A stretch of DNA of 64,000 nt. Origin: Advenella kashmirensis WT001 (GTDB lineage: Bacteria > Pseudomonadota > Gammaproteobacteria > Burkholderiales > Burkholderiaceae_B). The notes below the pieces were generated by a model. That model had not been told where the DNA came from. It was given only the letters and a program-made list of their open reading frames with translations, and did not search any database. The stretch spans positions 868,001 to 932,000 of the forward strand of contig NC_017964.1 of assembly GCF_000219915.2 (NCBI RefSeq), given 5' to 3'. This document shows positions 9,805-19,154 of this stretch, piece by piece. Made by a program: the position numbers and the translations under genes. Each line of letters begins with the position of its first letter. Position 1 is the stretch's first letter.

Positions 9805-9893
9805 ATTGGCAGGCCAGTATTTATGGCGATTTCAGATCAGGCGGCGAAAGGGTGGACGTATGTTCCAGCGGCAGGGGCACCGGTTGCGCCTGA

Positions 9894-11360
9894 TCAATAA
9901 GTGACCAGGCGCTCTATACTATCACCGTCTCCGAAGAGCATCATGCTGCGCTGACCTTTTTCCTGTGCAGGCCAGCCTGGTTCTCCCGTCTTGGCAAAGC
10001 TCACCCAGGCTTGATGCATGCTTGAGACCAGTGCGTTTGAAACAGGTTTATCAACATCGATAAAAAGACGTGCTGTGTCGTTATGCAGGTTTTTAAACAT
10101 AAATGGAAGCTCAACGCCGTGGGCAGCACCAAGCTGACCTTCGTATAAGTTCGATTGCCAGCAGAATTCGTAGGAGTAGGCTTTTGAGCCACGATCTGTC
10201 GCATGCTCGGCAATGCGTCGAGCTGGTTCGCGGTAGTAGTAATCAGATTGAATAGCGCAAAGGATTTCGCCGTTGCTTTGTCTATCGGCGGAAAGCTGTT
10301 GTCGATAGCGCTCAGCTGTATTCGGTGGCAGCTTTGCATCTGTGATGAAGCTGTTCACATCCTCTGCGGATATTTTCGAAATACTGCCATCAGGAACCAG
10401 ATACAAACGGGCTTCTTCCCTGGTTGCTCCGGCCAGTATCGCTTTTGGCATGATGGTGTTCTGCTTGATCGCTTGTAATGGAGAGCTGGCAACAATTTCG
10501 CCATCAATTACCGGGCGTAGAGCGAAGCGGTGATGTGCACCCAGGCCGTATCGTTGTCGCAGTTTGCCATCCAGCGACAGTTTGGCCAGTGCCGTTGCTG
10601 CCTTTTGCGCAGTGATGGATGCCAGTCCTTCAAGCGTGGCGGGGCAGTTGGCCAAGTCGGCGATCGCATTTGCTGCTGTTTGCGCTTCTGCCATTGTCTG
10701 CACCAGTGTACTCGGGCTTTGCAAAATGACCTGTTTAAATAAGCCGTTGGCTTGTGGCATGCCCATCAGGCACGCGATTGCCCCGGACCCGGCCGATTGC
10801 CCGACCACGGTTACCCGGGCCGGGTCTCCGCCGAAGTTGCCAATATGCTGCTGCACCCAATTGAGCGCCAGTAACAGATCCTGCAGCCCCCGGTTAGCGG
10901 CCATGCCTGGCAATTGCAGAAAACCTTCCACGCCCACGCGATAGTTCACCGTGACAAAAATAATATCTTTGTGCGCAAAGTGAGAACCGTCGTACAGCGG
11001 ATCGTTGGCATCGCAACGCATAAATCCGCCGCCCGGTATCCACACCATTACAGGCAGTCCGCCCATTTTCAAAGATGATTCCGGGGTCCAGATATTCAGG
11101 TTCAGGCAATCAATGTTGCCATAGACGTTCTCCGGATTCGGACTGCGCGCCGGTTGTACCGGGAGCGCCGCGAACTTGCGCGCGTCCATGAGCGAAGACG
11201 TTTCTTCTAAAGGCTTGGGCGGGGCAAAGCGTGTGGCGGTGGTGCATGCACGGGCATAACGCACACCCCGAAAAACGCATAGCCCGTTATGGACAACGCC
11301 GCGTACAGTACCTACTTTTGTACTAATATCCTGGGTCGCCAAATGAGTGTGATCGATCAT
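9894..11360 (-). CDS. Type B carboxylesterase/lipase family protein
   Basis: A 488-residue alpha/beta hydrolase. It shows the oxyanion-hole GGG at 110-112 (VWIPGGGFMRCD), the nucleophile elbow GQSAGSGA with Ser189, an acidic residue near TREEARLYL and the catalytic histidine in GAAHGVELPFMF. I see no signal peptide from the chosen start, so it should be cytoplasmic. The ATG at 11360 comes 2 bp after the stop of an upstream Bug receptor gene, so the pair is probably co-transcribed and the esterase may act on the imported compound. A longer in-frame extension to 11513 lies inside the Bug gene and is rejected. The substrate is unknown. Confidence 0.85.
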   Translation of the reverse strand: MIDHTHLATQDISTKVGTVRGVVHNGLCVFRGVRYARACTTATRFAPPKPLEETSSLMDARKFAALPVQPARSPNPENVYGNIDCLNLNIWTPESSLKMGGLPVMVWIPGGGFMRCDANDPLYDGSHFAHKDIIFVTVNYRVGVEGFLQLPGMAANRGLQDLLLALNWVQQHIGNFGGDPARVTVVGQSAGSGAIACLMGMPQANGLFKQVILQSPSTLVQTMAEAQTAANAIADLANCPATLEGLASITAQKAATALAKLSLDGKLRQRYGLGAHHRFALRPVIDGEIVASSPLQAIKQNTIMPKAILAGATREEARLYLVPDGSISKISAEDVNSFITDAKLPPNTAERYRQQLSADRQSNGEILCAIQSDYYYREPARRIAEHATDRGSKAYSYEFCWQSNLYEGQLGAAHGVELPFMFKNLHNDTARLFIDVDKPVSNALVSSMHQAWVSFAKTGEPGWPAQEKGQRSMMLFGDGDSIERLVTY

Positions 11361-11362
11361 AT

Positions 11363-12346
11363 TTAGTCTACGGTCAGATTCAGGCTTTTGATCAGGGGGC
11401 GCCAGACATCGGAATCCGCCTTGGCGCGGCTGATGACGTCGGTTGCTGAAGTGGCGATCGCCTTGGCATTCATTTGCGCAAAACGCTGTATATAGGCCGG
11501 GTCCTGGCTGCATTGGCTGGTGGCTTTATTCAGTGTTTGAACGATAGCTGCTGGTGTGTTTTTGACGGCAACCAGGCCGATCCATGCTCCACGAGCCAGT
11601 TCCTGGTCGCCCAGCAGTTCGGCAATGGTAGGCACTTCAGGGAACGCAGGCGAACGCACGTCATCAAAAACGGCCAAGGGCACAAGCTTACCCGCTTTAA
11701 CCTGAGGCAATGCAGTGCCTGAAACCAATGTCATGATATCGATCTGATTGCCAATCAGTGCCGTGGCCCCTGCAGATTCACCCGTAAATGGGACATGTGT
11801 GCCTGGCACGTTCAGTCGTTCCAACAGTGCGGTGGTGAGCAAGTGGGCCGGGCTCCCCTTGCCTGGCGAACCGAAATTGGCGCCGCCATCTTTGTCTGCA
11901 AATTTCACGGCCAAATCGCCAAGTTCCTTCACACCCGAATTCAGAGACGCCGTTAGCACCAGCGGTGACGTGCCGAAGACAGTTACACCCGTAAAGTCGG
12001 CTTGCGGATCATAGGGCATCTTTTTGTACACATAAGGAGTAATGGTCATCTGCGACATGCCGATTGTCATGAGGGTGTAGCCATTGGCCGGTTGTCCTTT
12101 CAGATAATTGATGGCCAGAATGCCATTTGCACCTGCTTTGTTTTGCACAACGACAGGCTGCTTAAGCTGTTTTGCCAGACAATCGGCCAGAACACGTGTC
12201 ATCGCGTCTGAACCGCTACCCGGTGGCTGCTGTGCCACGATCGTTATCGGCGATTCGGGATAAGCGGCAAAGGCCGAGCCGGAAAAGCCGATTGTAAAGG
12301 CGGTAAGTATGGTACTCAAATACGAGGCGGCCGGTTTGCACTGCAT
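11363..12346 (-). CDS. Bug/TctC-family periplasmic solute receptor
   Basis: A 327-residue tripartite tricarboxylate transporter receptor with an N-terminal signal peptide (cleavage near AFA/AYPE). The family signatures are YPESPITIVAQQPPGSGSDAMTRVLAD, VVVQNKAGANGILAINYLKG and FGSPGKGSPAHLL. Bug proteins bind small carboxylates and related compounds. No TctA/TctB membrane partner is present in the window. It sits between a TetR gene and an esterase gene on the same strand, suggesting a regulated uptake/hydrolysis unit. Confidence 0.88.
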   Translation of the reverse strand: MQCKPAASYLSTILTAFTIGFSGSAFAAYPESPITIVAQQPPGSGSDAMTRVLADCLAKQLKQPVVVQNKAGANGILAINYLKGQPANGYTLMTIGMSQMTITPYVYKKMPYDPQADFTGVTVFGTSPLVLTASLNSGVKELGDLAVKFADKDGGANFGSPGKGSPAHLLTTALLERLNVPGTHVPFTGESAGATALIGNQIDIMTLVSGTALPQVKAGKLVPLAVFDDVRSPAFPEVPTIAELLGDQELARGAWIGLVAVKNTPAAIVQTLNKATSQCSQDPAYIQRFAQMNAKAIATSATDVISRAKADSDVWRPLIKSLNLTVD

Positions 12347-12412
12347 GAATGTCTCCTGACGGAATATTGCTTTTCTATGGTTTTGGGGGACTGCCGATTT
12401 TTGGTTGTATGG

Positions 12413-13039
12413 TTATAGTGCGCTTTGGCTGTAACATCGCTGCGCAATCAGATCTGCCAGACAATCGAGTTGTTCCTGGGTTCCCTCATGTGCAGCAGCG
12501 AACATTTCCAAGAACCCCAGACCACGCAACGTAGAGAACACCAAGTTGATGAAAGCGCCTAGTGCGGGATCGTTGGCCAGTTCAGGAAATATTGTCGGGA
12601 AAGTAGCGTGCAGGCGCATTTGCAGGACTTTGCGTAGCTCTGATATATGTGCCAGCAGTACAGGCTGGTTACGGCAACTAAGATACGTTGCCCAGGCCGA
12701 GATAAAACGCGGCTGTTTATAAAATCGAGTCCACAGATTGGAAACGAAGGTTTGTGCACGCGTGTCGATTGGCATGTCAACCGGTGGCCAGAATTGTCCG
12801 GCTTCGATGTTCTCGTCAACCAGAGTGCTCAGCACATGCATCATGAGCGTTGCCTTGGATTGGAAATGATGTTGAATCGCCCCAGGTGTGACGCCTGCCT
12901 CTCGGGCAATTTCCTGCATGGACGCGGCCTCTGGTCCTTTGTCAGAAATAATGCGGATCGCCGCCAGGATCACATCCTGCTGCGTGGCTTTACTGCGGTC
13001 CGCCTGCCGGCGGCGCGAAGAAGTAGAAGAGGGGGACAT
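12413..13039 (-). CDS. TetR-family transcriptional regulator
   Basis: A 208-residue regulator with an N-terminal HTH (VILAAIRIISDKGPEAASMQEIAREAGVTPGAIQHHFQSKATLM) and a variable helical ligand domain. I chose ATG 13039 (MSPSSTSSRRR) because the upstream in-frame start at 13096 would place a strong palindrome (13051-13078) inside the coding region. It lies 66 bp upstream of the Bug receptor gene on the same strand and probably represses itself together with the Bug/esterase genes. The ligand is unknown. Confidence 0.85.
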   Translation of the reverse strand: MSPSSTSSRRRQADRSKATQQDVILAAIRIISDKGPEAASMQEIAREAGVTPGAIQHHFQSKATLMMHVLSTLVDENIEAGQFWPPVDMPIDTRAQTFVSNLWTRFYKQPRFISAWATYLSCRNQPVLLAHISELRKVLQMRLHATFPTIFPELANDPALGAFINLVFSTLRGLGFLEMFAAAHEGTQEQLDCLADLIAQRCYSQSAL

Positions 13040-13050
13040 AGATTGTTTTT

Positions 13051-13078
13051 CATTTACATTATGATCATATTGTAAATG
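13051..13078. promoter_or_regulatory. Near-perfect palindrome upstream of tetR, probable operator
   Basis: A 28-bp palindrome starting CATTTACA and ending TGTAAATG around the centre TATGATCATA, with only one mismatched base pair. It ends 12 bp before the tetR start codon. Placement and symmetry fit a self-regulating TetR operator. Confidence 0.65.
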
Positions 13079-13388
13079 TACTGATGATATCTGCAATGCG
13101 GGTTTTCCAGAGCAGTACGCTGCAAAAGTGCAGTGTCAGGTTTTGATTCGACTGTCGTCAAAAGACAAGGTGAGCACGCCCGCCGAGTCTTCCTTCACGA
13201 TATGGGAATGCGAATCCAGGAGCAGGCGTTTCTGTATTGATTAAGTTGAACAACTGGCGTTGCTTCCAGGCGCGCTTTCTCGTGTGCACATCAACCAATG
13301 CCCATGCCTGCCTTGTTTTGGTGCGCGCCCCTTCTTTTGCAGGCCGCGACAAGCATGCCTCACAGTGCAGGCTGTGCAGATTAGTGGC
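13079..13388. other. Intergenic region between tetR and the ABC operon
   Basis: About 310 bp without a convincing gene. It should hold upstream activator sites for the sigma-54 promoter at its right edge. A short inverted repeat CACAG-N6-CTGTG lies near 13358-13376. I did not find a clear NtrC dyad. Confidence 0.35.
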
Positions 13389-13404
13389 TGGCACGTCTTT
13401 TGCT
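13389..13404 (+). promoter_or_regulatory. Sigma-54 (RpoN) promoter
   Basis: TGGCACG-TCTT-TTGCT matches the -24/-12 consensus exactly, with GG and GC separated by 10 bases. It lies 31 bp upstream of the start codon of the ABC transporter binding-protein gene. This predicts RpoN-dependent, activator-requiring transcription, consistent with nitrogen scavenging by the amide/hydantoin-type enzymes of the operon. Confidence 0.75.
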
Positions 13405-13435
13405 TAAGAGTTCTGGTAACTTTCAAGGACACGTC

Positions 13436-15096
13436 ATGATCCCAACTTTTCCCAAGAACACGTTATCCACGGCCATGACATTGGCTGTATTTTTTAGTGC
13501 AAGCGCCATGCCTTTGATCTCTAACGCAGAATCGGTGCTGAGTATTGCCATGACCGCTGCCGATATTCCCCGGACTTCGGGCCAGCTGATCAGGGATTCG
13601 AGGGCAATCGTTTTACCGGCATTCCCATGTACGATGCACTCGTTGGCTGGGATTTGTCCTCAGATAAAGGCGCAACGCCCCTGACGCCGGGGTTGGCTAC
13701 AAGCTGGACCGTAGACGAGGCGGACAAGACAAAATGGGTTTTCAAGCTGCGTCCTGATGTCCGGTTTCATGATGGATCACCATTTAACGCTGAGGCGGTG
13801 GTCTGGAACGTCGGCAAAGTACTGGATAAGTCTGCTCCCCAGTATGATCCGGCACAAGTTGGGGCTACGGTATCAAGAATGCCCACGCTCAAGGCAGCCA
13901 AAGCAATTGATGCTATGACGGTTGAAATAACTACGACAGAGCCCGACGCATTCCTGCCCTATAACCTGACAAACCTGTTTATGGCTTCGCCTGCTCAATG
14001 GCAAAAGAAATTTAATGCCGTGCCGGCTTCGGTCACAGAACCACTTGAGCGCTCAAAACAGGCCTGGAATGCATTCGCAAGTGAAGCGTCCGGTACCGGC
14101 CCGTTCAAACTGTCCCGGCTGGTGCCGCGCTCCAGGCTTGAAATAGTCAAAAATGATCATTACTGGAATCCTGCACGCATGCCGAAGCTGGATAAGGTTG
14201 TGCTGATTCCGATGCCGGAAGCCAGCGCCAGGACCGCGGCGCTCATGTCGGGACAGGTGGATTGGATAGAGGCACCAGCACCAGATGCGCTCGAGCCGAT
14301 CAAGGCACGTGGCAATACCATCTATACAAATGTACAACCGCATATTTGGCCATGGCAGTTTTCTATGACCGATGGTTCGCCTGGCTGATAAGCGGGTGCG
14401 TCAGGCAGCCAATCTTTGCGTGGATCGTGATGGAATGAAAAGCATGCTGGGCGGCCTGATGGCGCCGGCGCAGGGCGTTGTGGCCAAGTCCAGTCCCTGG
14501 TGGGGCACGCCGACATTCGATATCAAATATGATCCGGATGCATCGCGCAAGCTGATGCAAGAGGCCGGTTTTTCCGAGAGTAAACCGGTCAAGGTCAAAG
14601 TGCAGATTTCAGCGTCGGGTTCGGGTCAGATGCAGCCGCTGCCGATGAATGAGTACATACAGCAGAATCTGAAAGAGTGCTTTTTTGATGTTGAGTTCGA
14701 TGTTGTTGAATGGAATACCCTGTTCAATAGTTGGCGCCTGGGCGCCAAGGACGCCAGCGCGCATGGAGCACAGGCAACCAACGTTAGTGCGGCAACCATG
14801 GATCCGTTCTTTGCATGGTGCGTTTTGTCAGCAGCAAAGCGTTGCCGCCCGTTTCGAATAACTGGGGCTATGTGATCGACGACACGTTCGACGACTATAT
14901 CCGCCAGGCGCGCACCAGTTTTGATCCTGCACAGCGCGATGCTGCACTGGCCAAGCTGCATACCCGGATGGTGGACGAAGCCGTGTTTCTTTACGTAGCG
15001 CATGATGTCGGCCCCAGAGCCATTTCCAACAAGGTCAAGGGCGTAGTTCAGCCACAAAGCTGGTTCATTGATATTGCGACCATGTCCAAGGAGTGA
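13436..15096 (+). CDS. ABC transporter family 5 (peptide/amide type) substrate-binding protein (three frameshifts)
   Basis: A periplasmic SBP_bac_5 protein of about 553 residues after correction. It has a signal peptide (cleavage near SNA/ESV) and the domain signatures MYDALVGWDLSSDKGA, WVFKLRPDVRFHDGSPFNAEAVVWN and DKRVRQAANLCVDRDGM. Breaks lie near 13585 (one base lost; CAGCCTGAT restores QPDQGFEGNRFTG), near 14378-14382 (one base gained or two lost), and near 14815 (one A lost; restores FFAMVRFVSSKALPP). It is the first gene of an operon with two permeases, two ATPases, a carbamoyl-amino-acid hydrolase and an amidase, so a peptide, amide or hydantoin-derived ligand is likely. Confidence 0.85.
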
Positions 15097-15101
15097 TTTG
15101 A

Positions 15102-15121
15102 CCGACCACGATAGTGGTCGG
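15102..15121 (+). promoter_or_regulatory. Intercistronic hairpin after the binding-protein gene
   Basis: A perfect 8-bp stem (CCGACCAC / GTGGTCGG) with a GATA tetraloop lies 5 bp after the binding-protein stop and 37 bp before the permease start. Such hairpins often protect or attenuate the mRNA so that the binding protein is made in excess over the membrane parts. Confidence 0.5.
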
Positions 15122-15158
15122 CGCTACCCTTATTCCCTCTTTTTGAAGCCTGATTATC

Positions 15159-16106
15159 ATGATGTATTTTCTGAGACTGCTCGTGTATTCGTTGCCAGTA
15201 TTGCTGGGAGTGGCGTTTTTGTGCTTCTCCCTGATTCATATCGCTCCCGGCGACCCCCTGATTTCCGTCATGCCCCCCGACGCTTCTGAAGCCTTGCGCA
15301 GCCAGATGATGAGCATCTATGGGTTTGATCAGCCATTCCTGATTCAGTTCTGGAACTGGCTGTGGCGGGCTTTGCAGGGTGACCTGGGCATGTCCATCGC
15401 GACCAGTCGCCCCGTGGCAACAGAGGTTATCGCGGCGGTGGGCAATTCCTTGCGGCTGGCCGTGATTGCCGTGCTGATCGGTTTTTCGCTGGGGGTCGTA
15501 TTTGGCATGATTTCCGGCTATGCCAGAAATTCCATTTGGGATCGGCTGGCATCTTTGAGCTCTATATTCGGCGTCAGTATTCCGCATTATTGGCTGGGCA
15601 TGGTGCTGGTCATTGTGTTTTCGGTGTACCTGAACTGGTTCCCCGCGACGGGTTCGGCTGCGGGCGATGGCACTGGCTGGCGCTGGGACTGGGATCACGT
15701 GCAATACATGATCCTGCCTGCAATCACGATGTCAGTGATTCCCATGGGGATTGTGGCTCGTACCATCCGTGCCCTTGTCAGCGATATTCTGTCGCGAGAG
15801 TTCATGGTCGGGCTACAGGCGCGAGGTCTGGGCCGCGGCCGAATGTTCATGCATCTGGTCAAGAACGTGGCGCCAACGGCCCTGTCGGTGATGGGGCTGC
15901 AATTGGGCTATCTGCTGGGCGGCTCGATCCTGATCGAAACCGTTTTCTCGTGGCCCGGCGCCGGATTTCTGCTCAATTCAGCCGTGTTCCAGCGAGACTT
16001 TCCCCTGCTGCAAGGCACGATCCTGATCATGGCGATTTTTTTCGTGCTGCTCAATCTACTGGTCGACACCGTTCAGACCTGGCTTGATCCCCGTATTCAA
16101 AGGTAA
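15159..16106 (+). CDS. ABC transporter permease, DppB type
   Basis: A 315-residue inner-membrane permease with six predicted helices. The N-terminal MMYFLRLLVYSLPVLLGVAFLCFSLIHIAPGDPL and the conserved cytoplasmic EAA-type loop (REFMVGLQARGLGRGRMFMHLVKN) are typical of DppB/OppB/GsiC. It pairs with the DppC-type gene that follows after 4 bp. Intact. Confidence 0.9.
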   Translation: MMYFLRLLVYSLPVLLGVAFLCFSLIHIAPGDPLISVMPPDASEALRSQMMSIYGFDQPFLIQFWNWLWRALQGDLGMSIATSRPVATEVIAAVGNSLRLAVIAVLIGFSLGVVFGMISGYARNSIWDRLASLSSIFGVSIPHYWLGMVLVIVFSVYLNWFPATGSAAGDGTGWRWDWDHVQYMILPAITMSVIPMGIVARTIRALVSDILSREFMVGLQARGLGRGRMFMHLVKNVAPTALSVMGLQLGYLLGGSILIETVFSWPGAGFLLNSAVFQRDFPLLQGTILIMAIFFVLLNLLVDTVQTWLDPRIQR

Positions 16107-16110
16107 CACA

Positions 16111-17006
16111 ATGACCGATTATTCCCTTAACCGGAACGCAGATTTGCTGCTCGTGCAGACGCACCGCTCGGCGGGATACTGGAGCGGCGTCATGCTCAAC
16201 CTGCGCCGCAACAAGGTTGCGATGTTCGCTGCCTGTCTGTTGCTTACCCTGTTGCTGATGGCGATCCTTGCGCCGTGGATCATGCCGGCCGATCCTTATA
16301 AATCTTCGATAATTCACCGGCTCAAGCCGATAGGCACGGAAAACTATCTGCTAGGCACCGATGAGCTGGGGCGCGATATGCTGTCGCGCCTGATCCTGGG
16401 TGCGCGGCTGTCGCTATTTATGGGTATTACACCCGTAATAATTGCGTTTGCAATTGGTGGAACGATAGGCGTTATTGCCGGTTATGCCGGGGGGCGGATC
16501 AACGCGGTATTTATGCGCCTGACCGATGTGCTGTATGCCTTTCCGTCTGTGTTGCTGGCGATCGCGCTCTCGGGCACGCTGGGCGCCGGTACTGGCAACG
16601 CCCTGTTGTCGCTGACCGTGGTGTTCATCCCGCAAATCATTCGCGTGGCCGAAAGCGTAACCACCCAAATGCGCACTCAGGAGTTTGTGGATGCTGCCAG
16701 AACATCGGGCGCATCGCCGGTCAGGATCGTGTTCAGTCAGGTGCTCAATAATGTGCTGGGACCCATTTTCGTTTTTTCCACCAGTCTGATTTCCGTCTCC
16801 ATGATCCTGGCTTCGGGTCTATCCTTTCTGGGCCTGGGCGTCAAACCACCAGAGCCCGAATGGGGCTCATGCTCAATACCCTGCGCACGGCCATTTACAC
16901 CCAGCCAGTAATCGCAGCATTGCCGGGCCTGATGATTTTCATCACATCGATTTCCTTCAACGTCTTTTCAGACGGACTGCGCCAGGCCATGGATATCAAG
17001 GAGTAA
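16111..17006 (+). CDS. ABC transporter permease, DppC type (frameshifted near 3' end)
   Basis: The second permease of the peptide/amide importer, 298 residues after correction. It has an N-terminal OppC-like helix, the [23 protein letters not shown] motif and the EAA loop [21 protein letters not shown]. At 16861-16866 a GGGG run should be GGGGG. One added G turns an aberrant tail into [18 protein letters not shown] and continues to [12 protein letters not shown] with TAA at 17004-17006. I start at ATG 16111 (MTDYSLNRN) rather than nine codons upstream, inside dppB. Confidence 0.88.
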
Positions 17007-17010
17007 TACT

Positions 17011-18071
17011 GTGACAACGACATTGACCCAGCCCCAGGATATTGGCGGACCGGCCCAGCCCTTGCTTATTGTGAAAAACCTGCTGAAGCACTTCCCTTTG
17101 AAAACGCCGTTTTTCAGTCGTACCACCGCTGCAGTACAGGCTGTAGACGATATCAGTTTCGATGTCATGAAAAACGAAACCCTCGGTATTGTCGGGGAGT
17201 CTGGTTGTGGTAAATCGACAACGGCCAGGCTGCTGATGCAACTGTTGCAGCAGGACCGCGGCGAACTGATTTTCGACGGACAGACTGTCGGCAGTGCGCA
17301 GTTGCCGATGAAATCATACCGGCGTCAGGTGCAAATGGTTTTCCAGGATAGTTATTCATCCCTGAATCCGCGCATGACCATTTTGGATACCATCGCCTTT
17401 GCCCCGATCGTACATGGCTTTTCCCCTCGTCAGGCGGAACGCGAGGCGCTCGCGCTGTTGGAGAATGTGGGCCTGGACCCGCGACGCTTTGCCGGACGAT
17501 ATCCGCATGAATTGTCCGGAGGGCAACGGCAACGCGTTAATATCGCACGGGCCATTGCTTTGAAACCACGCTTGATTATTCTTGACGAGGCCGTATCGGC
17601 GCTGGATAAATCCGTGGAAGCCAGGTATTGAATCTGCTATCGGACCTGAAGAAAAAATACAACCTCACATTTGTGTTCATCAGCCACGATCTGAGTGTGA
17701 TCGAATACCTGTGTGATCGGGTCCTGGTCATGTATCTGGGCAAGGTGGTAGAGCTGGGCACGACACCGCAAGTACTCAGTACGCCTGCTCATCCCTATAC
17801 AAAGGCGCTGTTGGCATCGGTGCCCACGACAGACCCGGATCAGCGCACTGAAAAGGCGCCGCTGGCCGGGGATCCGCCCAATCCCATTGAGCCGCCTGCC
17901 GGTTGCCGGTTTCATCCGAGGTGCAGCCAGATGATCCCGCAGTGTAAATCAAATATGCCGTTGTTGCTGGCGCATCGTCCTGGACATCAGGTGGCGTGCA
18001 TTCGCGTTAACGACCGAATTGGCCAAAGCGTGAGCATGGTTCAGCGCGAATCTGCAGATATGTCGATCTAA
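17011..18071 (+). CDS. ABC transporter ATP-binding protein, DppF type (frameshifted)
   Basis: A 353-residue ATPase after correction, starting at a GTG 4 bp after the permease stop. It shows Walker A ([10 protein letters not shown]), the signature [15 protein letters not shown] and Walker B ([12 protein letters not shown]). The frame breaks near 17621, where GCCAGG should read GCCCAGG to give [18 protein letters not shown]. The C-terminal oligopeptide-transporter domain has [18 protein letters not shown]. Confidence 0.87.
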
Positions 18072-18080
18072 GAGGACACA

Positions 18081-19110
18081 ATGAATACACAAGCGATTAC
18101 GCCTATGGACGAACACAACAGCGGGCATCCCGTCACTGGCGATCAGCCCGGCAACGCCATTTCAGTAACAGACCTGACGGTTGCCTTCGAACGCGGGGCA
18201 AGACGATACGGGCGGTCAACGGCGTCTCTTTTCACGTAGCCATAGGCGAAACCCTGGTGCTTATTGGCGAATCTGGGTCGGGCAAGAGCGTGACGTTGCG
18301 GGCATTGATGCGTCTGCATCCTGAAAGACAAACCCGGCAAAGCGGCTCGATCCAGATCAATCGGCAAGAGGTATTGCAGATGAACCGGAGGCAATTGCGC
18401 GCGCTACGAGGCAAGAAAATAGCGATGGTATTTCAGGAGCCGCTATTAGCCCTGGACCCGGTCTATACAGTGGGGCAGCAAATGATCGAGTGCATTCGGA
18501 CGCATCATCAGATTAGCGCCCAGGATGCTCGTGCCCGTGCGATCGAGGCGCTGGAAGCAGTACGCATCCCGAGCCGGAAAAGCGCCTGGCCGCATACCCT
18601 CATGAAATGTCAGGTGGCATGCGTCAGCGGGCGATGATTGCGCTGGCACTGTCCGCCCAGCCCGAAGTGTTGCTGGCCGATGAGCCGACCACAGCCCTGG
18701 ATGCCACGGTGCAGATACAGGTGTTGATTTTGATGCGCGAATTACAAAAGCAATTAGGGCTGGCCATTGTTTTTGTCACTCACGATATTGGCGCGGCAAC
18801 GGAAATGGCCGACCGGGTCGCCGTCATGTATGGCGGGCGAGTCGTCGAAGAGGGCAGTATTCGGGAAATTTTGCAGGATGCCCGCCATCCCTATACGCTG
18901 GCGTTGCTCAAGAGCCGTCGTCATGGCATGGAGCGAGGTAAGCCGCTGGATGTGATACGTGGTTCGCCACCCGATCTGGCCAATTTGCCGCCTGGCTGCC
19001 CATTTGCTGCGCGTTGTGAACATGTGCTGGCACGTTGCACAACAAGTGTGCCGCAGACGACCAAGATCAGTCAAAGTCATCAGGTGCAGTGCCATTTGGT
19101 GGCAGCCTGA
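18081..19110 (+). CDS. ABC transporter ATP-binding protein, DppD type (two frameshifts)
   Basis: The second ATPase of the importer, 343 residues after correction, preceded by an AGAGGA ribosome-binding site. Walker A is GESGSGKSVT, the Q-loop is FQEPLLALDP, the signature is MSGGMRQRAMIALAL and Walker B is LLADEPTTALD. Breaks lie near 18195-18199 (GGGG should be GGGGG, giving ERGGKTIRAVNGVSFHVA) and near 18570 (one G lost, giving RIPEPEKRLAAYPHEMSGG). The C-terminal LPPGCPFAARCEHVLARC is the usual oligopeptide domain. Confidence 0.87.
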
Positions 19111-19154
19111 TAATCGATCCCGTATCAACGAATGTTTTAAACAGGTAACGAATA

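Noticed and set aside
15048..15704. 218-codon minus-strand frame opposite the DppB-type permease
   Set aside because: Composition (His, Gln, Asn rich) is that of a membrane-protein antisense; no motif.
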